DNA from: an uncultured Flavobacteriaceae bacterium
GTDB lineage: Bacteria > Bacteroidota > Bacteroidia > Flavobacteriales > Flavobacteriaceae
NCBI GenBank assembly: GCA_947500385.1
Contig: CANMSA010000015.1
Span: forward strand, 1 to 64,000
Direction of reading: 5' to 3'
DNA: 64,000 bases
Under the pieces are notes generated by a model that worked only from the letters and a program-made list of their open reading frames with translations, made no database searches and had not been told where the DNA came from. A program made the translations under genes and the position numbers. The stretch's first letter is position 1. Each line of letters starts with the position of its first letter. Shown piece by piece: positions 41,312 to 48,838 of the stretch.

Positions 41312-42115
41312 TTATTTAAAAATAGTATCCAAAGCTCCAAAAAAAGGAGTTGCAAAAGTAGTAAGGTCATTATGGTCGCCCCCTTCTATGGCATAAAACT
41401 CTTTCTTTGCCGCCTTGGAAAGACCAAACAGGCGTTGCCCATGTTCAAAAGGAATTAAACCATCTTCCGTGCCATGAATAATGTAAGTGGGCGTCTGAAT
41501 TACAGTCATATTTTGCACATTTTGGAATCGAAATTTCAACAACCATTTTGCGGGGAGAAAGGGATACGATTCGTTGGCAACTTCCAACAAACTTGTGGGG
41601 GTCGACTCTAAAACCAATTGTTTTGGGCTGTTTGCCTTGGTGATATGTGTAGCAAAGAAACCACCTAAAGACCGCCCATATACTGTAATCAACTCCTCGG
41701 AAAACAAGGTTTTGCAATATTCATAGAACAAAAAACCGTCATCTAGCATCAGATTTTGTCTTCTTTTGCCCGTACTCTTACCGTATCCCCGATAATCCCA
41801 AACCACCACGTCATATGAATAACGATTGGCAAGGTCTTGGCCCCAATGCCCCCAAGAATCCAACTCCCCGGCATTGCCGTGGCAATACAGAATAATCCCT
41901 TTGGGATTGGCGGCCTTAAAGTGCAGACCATTGAGGACGGCACCATCTTCCGCTCTCAAAAACAGTTCTGCAAAACTACCCTCAAATGGATACTCATATG
42001 ATTGCGGCAACGTACTGCTATAGAAAATTAATTTCTCTTGAAAAAAGTAAAACATGACGATTACAAATAGCATTATGGACAGTAAAACTTTTAAAAACCG
42101 CTTTGCTTTTTTCAT
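41312..42115 (-). CDS. Membrane-anchored alpha/beta hydrolase (BEM46/ABHD13-like)
   Basis: A 267-residue hydrolase with one N-terminal hydrophobic helix (residues 8-25), probably an anchor. The oxyanion strand is 'ILYCHGNAGE', the nucleophile elbow 'VYGRSLGGFFA' (Ser in GRSLGG), the acid in 'IIHGTEDGLIPF' and the His in 'IEGGDHNDL'. This is the Bem46/ABHD13 branch, thought to act on lipids or thioesters. Lies 23 nt after the QEGLA gene and could be co-transcribed with it. Confidence 0.85.
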   Translation of the reverse strand: MKKAKRFLKVLLSIMLFVIVMFYFFQEKLIFYSSTLPQSYEYPFEGSFAELFLRAEDGAVLNGLHFKAANPKGIILYCHGNAGELDSWGHWGQDLANRYSYDVVVWDYRGYGKSTGKRRQNLMLDDGFLFYEYCKTLFSEELITVYGRSLGGFFATHITKANSPKQLVLESTPTSLLEVANESYPFLPAKWLLKFRFQNVQNMTVIQTPTYIIHGTEDGLIPFEHGQRLFGLSKAAKKEFYAIEGGDHNDLTTFATPFFGALDTIFK

Positions 42116-42138
42116 AGGCCACAGTTGTAGTACCAGTA

Positions 42139-43311
42139 TTACTTTAAATTGTTCAATATAAAATCTAGCGTCTTATTCTCGTTGTAGTTTTCTTGATACG
42201 CCAAATTGTGGTGCGTAATTTTTTGTGCCAATCCCATGCTGTAAAGCATTTTTATAGCCTCTTCATACGCCAGGGAAACTTTTCCGGTCAATAAATTGTC
42301 CATCGAGGTCTCTGCTTGGTAGCGTTTATACACTTTTCGCAGGCCACTCAAATAAAGGCGGTCTTTGGTAAAGCCACCTCCCCTATGCGCCCGCAAGGTT
42401 ATCGAAAAAGCATCGTGCCGATTAAGCTTGTATTGGTTGTGTATCAAATCAAACGTGTCGGAAAAGCTATAACCTTTAATTAAACTATCTGAGGCCAACA
42501 CCCTGTAAGATAATTCTTTAAGTCTTTTTAGGGTCAGTGCTCCGCTCATGTACTCGCTAAATACGGCCAATCCTTCCTGGGTCTCCACATTTTTAGGAAA
42601 TCCGTTGGAAAAAATCTTTAATGGTTGTAGCATACCATTGTATGTAGTCACCAGATGCACCCCAATTTCATGATGCGCAAGGGTAAGCAATTGATTCTTG
42701 CTAAACTTGGTATTCTTCTTGATCAACAATGTCTGGGATACATTACTCACCATGGCATCTGCCGCCATATGGGTCGAAAATTTCACATTTAACGGAAAAT
42801 CATATTGTTTTGAAAACGCATCAAAATACGCTTTTGCTTCCAAGGCACTAAAGACCTTCTCCATATCTTGGGAGGCCGGCTCATCGGGGTAATGCAATAT
42901 AAATCGTGCGTTTTGCACATCCTTTTCAGTAGGGGTTCCATAGATACGCAGGGAATTGTAGTAGAACTTCTTGTCTTCCCCGATGGTCTCTATGCATTGT
43001 ACCATATTGGAATAATAGTAAATAATATCCTGATACAGCGTGCGAATGGTCTCGTTCTCTATACGTTCCAATCGTTGTGAAAAGAACAGACGATGTAGTT
43101 TATAGGGGTTGAATTTTAGCTTTGGATATCTAAAAACAGGATTCTCCTTGTACTTTGACGCGAAAAAGCGTTGCTTCGCCTTCTCTGTATTCAATGGATT
43201 TACGTATCCTAGCAATTCGATCTTCTTTACCAAACGGTTTAGATTGTGATCAATCTCGAATAAATCGGTATGGGCGTTCTGTAAGGTAGACCGGGGCTGT
43301 TCTTGGATCAT
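42139..43311 (-). CDS. QEGLA protein (DUF1704), HExxxH peptidase-like
   Basis: A 390-residue protein of DUF1704, annotated elsewhere as flavohemoglobin expression-modulating QEGLA motif protein. It has 'HHEIGVH' at residues 213-219, so an HExxxH zinc site, and QEGLA at 245-249, which would give the third ligand Glu. This is the same arrangement as the mammalian tubulin carboxypeptidase MATCAP, so metallopeptidase activity is plausible. It overlaps the upstream N-formylglutamate-amidohydrolase-like gene by 4 nt (ATGA). The peptide substrate is unknown; there is no signal peptide. Confidence 0.85.
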   Translation of the reverse strand: MIQEQPRSTLQNAHTDLFEIDHNLNRLVKKIELLGYVNPLNTEKAKQRFFASKYKENPVFRYPKLKFNPYKLHRLFFSQRLERIENETIRTLYQDIIYYYSNMVQCIETIGEDKKFYYNSLRIYGTPTEKDVQNARFILHYPDEPASQDMEKVFSALEAKAYFDAFSKQYDFPLNVKFSTHMAADAMVSNVSQTLLIKKNTKFSKNQLLTLAHHEIGVHLVTTYNGMLQPLKIFSNGFPKNVETQEGLAVFSEYMSGALTLKRLKELSYRVLASDSLIKGYSFSDTFDLIHNQYKLNRHDAFSITLRAHRGGGFTKDRLYLSGLRKVYKRYQAETSMDNLLTGKVSLAYEEAIKMLYSMGLAQKITHHNLAYQENYNENKTLDFILNNLK

Positions 43312-44147
43312 GCAGTTTGCTGAAATTCTTTCACTTGCAAAGGTATTAATTCTTTTAATTGTGTTTCTACGGCCCGTACCACTTCCGGATAAACGATTCC
43401 GGAATATTCATCACAATATATTTTTGAGATTTCGGTCGCAAGAACCAAGGTGTCTGAAAATGCTTTGCTGATATGCTTTAAAAAATAACCATTGCCTTGA
43501 AAGGTGTCGTTTATTTTGGAAACCGGCACAATCCCATTAGGAAGCATCATACCTGCTAATTTTCGGCTCCAAATCGAGGCCAGGGCACCAAAACGTTCGT
43601 TGTTGATGTTTGCCGTGCCAAGGTTCCAAACCGGAACGGGGCGGTCCCAGCGTTTCCAATTATAACTGTGCATATCGAATACGATCGCTTTTCCATATTT
43701 CGACTCGATCTGGTCGACCAACGCATCCACTACCTTATAAAAAGATGCGTGTTTTCGAAGACTCTGTATTTTTTCTTCCTCCGGTAGCGGATTTTTCCAA
43801 AGTTGTTTCCCCCAGGCATCGGTATAAATGGCCGTTTCCGGAGCACGGTTTAAATCATATTCGAACCGACTGTCGCAACCGGCCAATACAATGGGATGCG
43901 ATTGCACCATTTGCTTGGTACAGGGGTCTTCTTCATACCAACGTTCATATTCGGTATGCAGGCAATTTTCCCAGAGCGATTTTCTAAATTGATGCCCATC
44001 ATGCACCGCTGCACAGATATAAGGGGCGTAGTCGGTGACTTTTAAGGTAAATGAATAATCCTCTGAAACCGCCTCGAAAGGTACCTCGGATTTGATATTG
44101 GAAATGATATTTGCGATTGAAAGTCTATGCATTTTCCACTTCATCAC
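43308..44147 (-). CDS. N-formylglutamate amidohydrolase-like protein
   Basis: A 279-residue hydrolase of the FGase family. Key motifs: 'AAVHDGHQFR' near residue 48 (metal/His region), 'CDSRFEYDLNRAPE' near 90 (family S-R-...-D-x-N-R), and 'IVFDMHSYN' near 154 (second metal His). In known FGases, zinc cuts the formyl or amide group off N-formylglutamate. Here it lies between an ATP-grasp ligase and a peptidase-like gene, with overlaps of 23 and 4 nt, and no hut genes, so histidine breakdown is not its role. It probably cleaves an amide bond in the same uncharacterised pathway. Confidence 0.85.
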   Translation of the reverse strand: MMKWKMHRLSIANIISNIKSEVPFEAVSEDYSFTLKVTDYAPYICAAVHDGHQFRKSLWENCLHTEYERWYEEDPCTKQMVQSHPIVLAGCDSRFEYDLNRAPETAIYTDAWGKQLWKNPLPEEEKIQSLRKHASFYKVVDALVDQIESKYGKAIVFDMHSYNWKRWDRPVPVWNLGTANINNERFGALASIWSRKLAGMMLPNGIVPVSKINDTFQGNGYFLKHISKAFSDTLVLATEISKIYCDEYSGIVYPEVVRAVETQLKELIPLQVKEFQQTA

Positions 44148-45156
44148 GAAGCCTTGTTCTGCGCTGAAAGGCTTGCAGCTTATCTAACACCCTACTTTCG
44201 ACAAAGTCGATGACCTTGCATTGTAATTTGGTCTTGTACACCTTGTTCATGTAGGTGATTCCTCCAGGTGACATCACATTTACTTCGACCAGTTTGCCAC
44301 CAATAACATCAATCCCTACGAATAAGAGTCCGTCTTTGACCAATTTGGGACCGATTTGTTTGCAAAGCGCCTTTTCCTCTTTTGTAAGACTGTGTTTTGC
44401 GACGGTACCTCCGGCGGATACATTGCTGCGATGGTCGTCCGATCCGGGAACCCTTTTCATGGCGCCTATGGGCTCACCATTTAACAAGAGAATACGAATA
44501 TCCCCTTGGTCTGCTCCTTGAATGTATTCTTGAAGTATTACATAGTTAGAGGTTCCATCAGAGTTGGTTACATAAAAATCAAGCAAGGAAGTTATACTGC
44601 TCATTGCTGATTTTTCAATTAGAATGACCCCAGAACCCCCAAATCCGTTCAAGGGTTTTAAAATCATCTTGTCCGACTTGGACTCCTTGATTTGTCTGAG
44701 CAAGTATTTCTTATTTTTCGAGACATGGGTGGTCGGGATGATATTACTATGCGAATCTCCAAAAGCCGCTGTATAAAGTTTGTTATTGGCCTCCCGAATG
44801 CCTTGCAAGGAGTTCATAATAAACACGTCGTCTTTGACAGAGTCCAGGAAATTGAGCATAATCGGATCCAAGGGGGGATTACCGCGCATAAAGATTACAT
44901 CAAAACCGGCCAGGGGTAACATTTCCTCTCGCGGGGCGGCCTGTTTATAGAACGTTTTGAGACTCCCGGGCACTTTTTCCATTCTTCCAATAACCGTGCA
45001 GAAGGCATTGGTGACACTATTACGAATCGTCAAATTGGCCGGGGTGCACAATGCTACCCCATGTTTTCTTTTTACACATTCGTGGATCAACGCTAGACTT
45101 GTATCGTTTTCTGGATCAATTTCTTCCCAGGGATACATTAAAAAACAAATGTTCAT
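44125..45156 (-). CDS. Glutathione-synthetase-like ATP-grasp ligase
   Basis: A 343-residue ATP-grasp enzyme resembling GshB: 'MILKPLNGFGGSGV' (ATP lid, about residue 165), 'RILLLNGEPIGAMKRVPGSDDHRSNVSAGGT' (family G..M.R....D.R.N...GG) and 'GIDVIGGKLVEVNVMSPGG' (metal-binding Glu-x-Asn). It joins a carboxylate to an amine using ATP. No gshA is present, so it may ligate amino acids onto a peptide or metabolite rather than make glutathione. It starts the three-gene operon with the FGase- and QEGLA-type genes. Confidence 0.87.
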   Translation of the reverse strand: MNICFLMYPWEEIDPENDTSLALIHECVKRKHGVALCTPANLTIRNSVTNAFCTVIGRMEKVPGSLKTFYKQAAPREEMLPLAGFDVIFMRGNPPLDPIMLNFLDSVKDDVFIMNSLQGIREANNKLYTAAFGDSHSNIIPTTHVSKNKKYLLRQIKESKSDKMILKPLNGFGGSGVILIEKSAMSSITSLLDFYVTNSDGTSNYVILQEYIQGADQGDIRILLLNGEPIGAMKRVPGSDDHRSNVSAGGTVAKHSLTKEEKALCKQIGPKLVKDGLLFVGIDVIGGKLVEVNVMSPGGITYMNKVYKTKLQCKVIDFVESRVLDKLQAFQRRTRLRDEVENA

Positions 45157-45230
45157 ATTTTCCTTGGTTTGTTTAGGTGTATTGATTTATGCCAGCGCTT
45201 TAAGTAATCGAAATGCCTTTCTTTGCCAGC

Positions 45231-46556
45231 TTATTTAACTTCTTCCAAATGATCGTCCCATTCTTTCGGGTTTGGTTTTCCCAGTTTGCCGACTGATTTG
45301 GCAACTATCATAGATACGGTTGCATCGCCGGTGACGTTTACCACGGTACGGCACATATCCAAGGGGCGATCCACGGCAAAAATCAGCGCAAGCCCAATGG
45401 CCAGTTTGTCGGCCGGAAAACCAATGGCCTCCAAAACGATCACAAGCATTACCATTCCCGCCCCGGGTACGGCCGCAGATCCAATCGATGCCAATAGGGC
45501 GGTAAGGACAATCGTTAACTGGTCGCCCAGGGAGAGGTCAAATCCCAGCGCTTGAGAAATAAACACGGCTGCCACTCCTTGATACAGACTGGTGCCATCC
45601 ATATTGATCGTTGCACCCACCGGTAACACAAAACTGGAAACTTCCTTATCCACCCCGATATGTTCCTCGACCCTTTCCATGGTAACCGGAAGGGTTGCCG
45701 CACTAGAGCTGGTAGAGAACGCCAGTAATTGAGCCGGACTCATTTGCTTTAAGAACCAAAAGGGATTCTTTTTGGTATAAGCGGACACAATAAGACAGTA
45801 AAATACGATCATCAAGGCCAAACCGAGGACCACCACGCCCGCATATTTCAAGAGCGCGACGAGCAGGTCTGGATCGCTTGAGGATACCACTACATTGGCA
45901 AGTAAGGCAAAAACGGCTACAGGGGCGGTCAACATGATCAAATCCACCATTTTTAGTACGATATCATTCAAAGAATCGAAAAAACCCTTCATAGGTCTTG
46001 CCTTTTCCTCTCCTATCAATAGCATTGAAATACCGAATATGATCGTAAAAAAGATTACCTGAAGCATCAGGCTGTTGTCCGATAAGGCAGAGAAGGCGTT
46101 GTCCGGTACCATGTCTTCCAAAAACTGCAAGGGCCCGCTATCTTGTTGGCGGGAAGCCTCTTCCAGCTTAGAGGTGACCCCACTATCATTGGCGTAGGTA
46201 TTCGTAAGCTTTGTAATGGTCTCCTCCGAGATACCGTTACCAGGTTTCATAATGTTTACCAAAATGAGACCTATGGAAATGGCCATCACCGTAGTACCTA
46301 CATAAATAGCGATCGTTTTAAGGCCGATATCCCGAAATTTTGAGATATCCTTGAGATCCGAAATTCCTTTTATCAGGGAGGCAAGAATCAGTGGAATGGC
46401 AATTAACTTTAATAACTTCACAAAGATGGTTCCCAGCGGCTTGATCCAGTCGAGCACAAATTGCTTCCCCCACCCTATTTGCAACATGAGATATCCAAAA
46501 ATAAGCCCGACGACCATTCCGATAAGAATTTGCCAATGCAATTCCAGCTTTCGCAT
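45231..46556 (-). CDS. Dicarboxylate/glutamate:cation symporter (DAACS)
   Basis: A 441-residue transporter with about eight helices and two hairpins. Signature motifs: 'STSSSAATLPV' (HP1 serine-rich), 'GATINMDGTSLYQG' (TM7 NMDGT) and 'AVDRPLDMCRTVVNVTGDA' (TM8 with Asp/Arg substrate contacts). The Arg in DMCRT favours acidic amino acids or dicarboxylates. It couples uptake to Na+ or H+. 74 nt separates it from the ATP-grasp gene downstream, so it may be in the same transcript and supply Glu or Asp to that pathway; this is inference. Confidence 0.92.
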   Translation of the reverse strand: MRKLELHWQILIGMVVGLIFGYLMLQIGWGKQFVLDWIKPLGTIFVKLLKLIAIPLILASLIKGISDLKDISKFRDIGLKTIAIYVGTTVMAISIGLILVNIMKPGNGISEETITKLTNTYANDSGVTSKLEEASRQQDSGPLQFLEDMVPDNAFSALSDNSLMLQVIFFTIIFGISMLLIGEEKARPMKGFFDSLNDIVLKMVDLIMLTAPVAVFALLANVVVSSSDPDLLVALLKYAGVVVLGLALMIVFYCLIVSAYTKKNPFWFLKQMSPAQLLAFSTSSSAATLPVTMERVEEHIGVDKEVSSFVLPVGATINMDGTSLYQGVAAVFISQALGFDLSLGDQLTIVLTALLASIGSAAVPGAGMVMLVIVLEAIGFPADKLAIGLALIFAVDRPLDMCRTVVNVTGDATVSMIVAKSVGKLGKPNPKEWDDHLEEVK

Positions 46557-46671
46557 ATAAGAGTCTGTTTAGGTAGGAAAGATACTATTTTTGAATGGAA
46601 GAAGAAAAGACAAAATAGAAAAGGCCCGCGACCTATTCAGGGCAAGTTGTGTAGCGGACGATTCAAACTAT

Positions 46672-47739
46672 TTAGCCTTTCTTAATAGTGCGATTCAGCA
46701 ACGTAAAGTCTGCCAAAACCAAAGCGGCCATCGCCTCAACGATCGGCACCGCCCTTGGCACCACACAGGGGTCGTGCCTGCCTTTTCCTTGGGTTTGCAC
46801 TATATTGCCTTCTTTATCAATGGTTTCGTACCCCTGTATTACGGTCGCAACGGGCTTAAAGGCAACGTTGAAATAAATGTCCATACCATTTGAAATGCCC
46901 CCTTGTACACCACCGCTATAATTGGTTTTCGTACTACCATCCGTATTGAATTGGTCGTTGTGGGCACTGCCTTTCATTGCCACCCCTTCAAATCCACTCC
47001 CATACTCAAAGCCTTTTACCGCATTGATAGACAACATTGCCTTTCCCAATTCAGCGTGTAACTTATCAAATACCGGCTCCCCAAGACCAATGGGAACATT
47101 TTGAACAACACAGCTAATAATACCTCCAATGGTATCACCCTCTTTGCGTACCTCCTTGATATAGGCTTCCATTTTCGTTGCCGTTTCGGGGTCAGGGCAG
47201 CGAACCGGATTGGTTTCAGTAAGTGAAAAGTCAATTTCTCGATATGTTTTTTCCATCTTTAGGGAGCCCACCTGTGTTACAAAGGCATTGATGGTAACCC
47301 CCTTCAAAAACTGTTTGGCAATAGCCCCTGCCACTACCCTACTGGCCGTTTCACGGGCGGAGCTTCTGCCCCCTCCGCGATAATCCCTAAAGCCATATTT
47401 TTTATCATAAACATAGTCGGCATGGGACGGACGGTACGAATCTTTTATATGGGAGTAATCATGCGATTTCTGGTTGGTATTTCGTATCGCAAAGCCAATG
47501 GGAGTACCAGTGGTCTTACCTTCGAAAATACCCGAAAAGAATTCTACGCTATCGGGTTCCTTGCGTTGTGTAACGATTGCGGATTGTCCTGGTTTTCGAC
47601 GGTCTAGCTCATTTTGTATAGCGTTCAAATCAAGTTCTATCCCCGAAGGACACCCTTCCAAAACGCCTCCGATGGCCACACCATGTGATTCTCCGAAGGT
47701 CATAACTTTAAAAAGGTTTCCAAACGTATTTCCAGCCAT
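46672..47739 (-). CDS. aroC: Chorismate synthase
   Basis: A 355-residue enzyme, start at 47739 ('[20 protein letters not shown]'). It has the family signatures '[18 protein letters not shown]' near the start, '[20 protein letters not shown]' in the middle and '[14 protein letters not shown]' at the end, all with FMN/EPSP-binding residues. It makes chorismate from EPSP in the shikimate pathway. It has a strong promoter and stands alone; no other aro genes are nearby. Confidence 0.96.
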   Translation of the reverse strand: MAGNTFGNLFKVMTFGESHGVAIGGVLEGCPSGIELDLNAIQNELDRRKPGQSAIVTQRKEPDSVEFFSGIFEGKTTGTPIGFAIRNTNQKSHDYSHIKDSYRPSHADYVYDKKYGFRDYRGGGRSSARETASRVVAGAIAKQFLKGVTINAFVTQVGSLKMEKTYREIDFSLTETNPVRCPDPETATKMEAYIKEVRKEGDTIGGIISCVVQNVPIGLGEPVFDKLHAELGKAMLSINAVKGFEYGSGFEGVAMKGSAHNDQFNTDGSTKTNYSGGVQGGISNGMDIYFNVAFKPVATVIQGYETIDKEGNIVQTQGKGRHDPCVVPRAVPIVEAMAALVLADFTLLNRTIKKG

Positions 47740-47807
47740 ATCGTATATCGTAATTGATTCATGCCAAGGGTAAACAAAAACTTGGCAACAAACCGTAATG
47801 AAGCCAA

Positions 47808-47838
47808 CAAAGGTAAATGTTAAATGCATCCCGTCAAA
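47808..47838 (-). promoter_or_regulatory. Near-ideal aroC promoter
   Basis: Leftward TTTG (47835-47838), exactly 19 nt, then TACCTTTG (47808-47815). Both boxes match the Bacteroidota consensus. The leader is about 60 nt and holds a TGCCAAG/CTTGGCA hairpin (47762-47788). Confidence 0.85.
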
Positions 47839-47974
47839 ATAGGACAGCGGCTAATGTTTTCTTAACAATGCGAGCCTGTTCGTAAACTTTTTTTAACCGA
47901 ATGACAATTTACACTTGATGGGGAATTCATCGTGACATGAAACTCGTATCCGAACTTTGTAAAAAATTTCTGTA

Positions 47975-48838
47975 TTGAAAAAACGCAAAATCGATACCGC
48001 CGTTCTATCGGATGTGCATTTGGGCACCTTTGGCTGTCATGCAGAGGAGTTACTAATTTACTTAAACAGCATACAACCCAAAAGGTTAGTCTTAAACGGG
48101 GATATTGTAGATATTCGACACGAAAGGAAACAGTATTTTCCACCGACCCACATGAAGGTACTTCGCAAAATCATCGGAATGGCCTCTAAAGGCACTGAAG
48201 TATACTATATCACGGGAAACCATGATGAAAGGCTGCGAAAGTTTGGTGACATGTCTATGGGAAACCTTCATGTTCAGCATAAGTTGGTTCTTATACTGGA
48301 TGGTAAAAAGGTCTGGTTTTTTCATGGCGGCGCCTATGATGTAAGTGGCTACAATCCCAATTGGTTTGGCGAACTTGGCAGTTTTGGATACAAACTATTC
48401 ACGCTGGTGAATCGAATAGGAAAAAGAGCAACAAGCAAATTAGGGCGCGACAAACAGTTGGCATCCAAGCAGATCAAGGAGGGACCAAACGACACCATAA
48501 ACCTTGCTTCCCACTTTAAAACTTGGGCAACTGATTTGGCCATTAAAAAGGGCTGTGATTATGTAGTATGCGGACATACTCATCAGCCCGAAAAAGAGAG
48601 GGTCGTTACCAAAAAAGGACAATGTACCTACCTGAATTCGGGCGATTGGATGGAAAACTTGACCGCTTTGGAGTATTCTTTTAAACGATGGAAAATCTAC
48701 AGATACAATCACGATAAACTGTCTCCCTTTTTTGCGGATGAAGAGATCAAACAGATGGATATGCACGAGCTAGTAGCCTCTATCACGACAGCGACGGCCG
48801 CAAACATCCAAAAAGCAGGGGGCGACCCTTTAACGTAA
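47975..48838 (+). CDS. LpxH-like metallophosphoesterase (UDP-diacylglucosamine pyrophosphatase family)
   Basis: A 287-residue calcineurin-like phosphoesterase starting at TTG (47975). Metal motifs are in order: 'LSDVHLG' (D..H), 'LNGDIVD' (GD), 'ITGNHDER' (GNHD) and 'VCGHTHQPE' (GHTH). It resembles the UDP-2,3-diacylglucosamine diphosphatase family needed for lipid A, but the sequence between 'FHGG' and 'GHTH' is longer than in LpxH, so it may be a paralogue. The GAACTTTG box at 47953 (one mismatch from TAnnTTTG) fits a promoter 15 nt upstream. It overlaps the convergent FAD gene by 9 nt. Confidence 0.85.
   Translation: MKKRKIDTAVLSDVHLGTFGCHAEELLIYLNSIQPKRLVLNGDIVDIRHERKQYFPPTHMKVLRKIIGMASKGTEVYYITGNHDERLRKFGDMSMGNLHVQHKLVLILDGKKVWFFHGGAYDVSGYNPNWFGELGSFGYKLFTLVNRIGKRATSKLGRDKQLASKQIKEGPNDTINLASHFKTWATDLAIKKGCDYVVCGHTHQPEKERVVTKKGQCTYLNSGDWMENLTALEYSFKRWKIYRYNHDKLSPFFADEEIKQMDMHELVASITTATAANIQKAGGDPLT

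Noticed and set aside
43308-44147. Histidine degradation (hut) amidohydrolase
   Set aside because: No hutH, hutU or hutI nearby; the gene is coupled to ATP-grasp and QEGLA genes.
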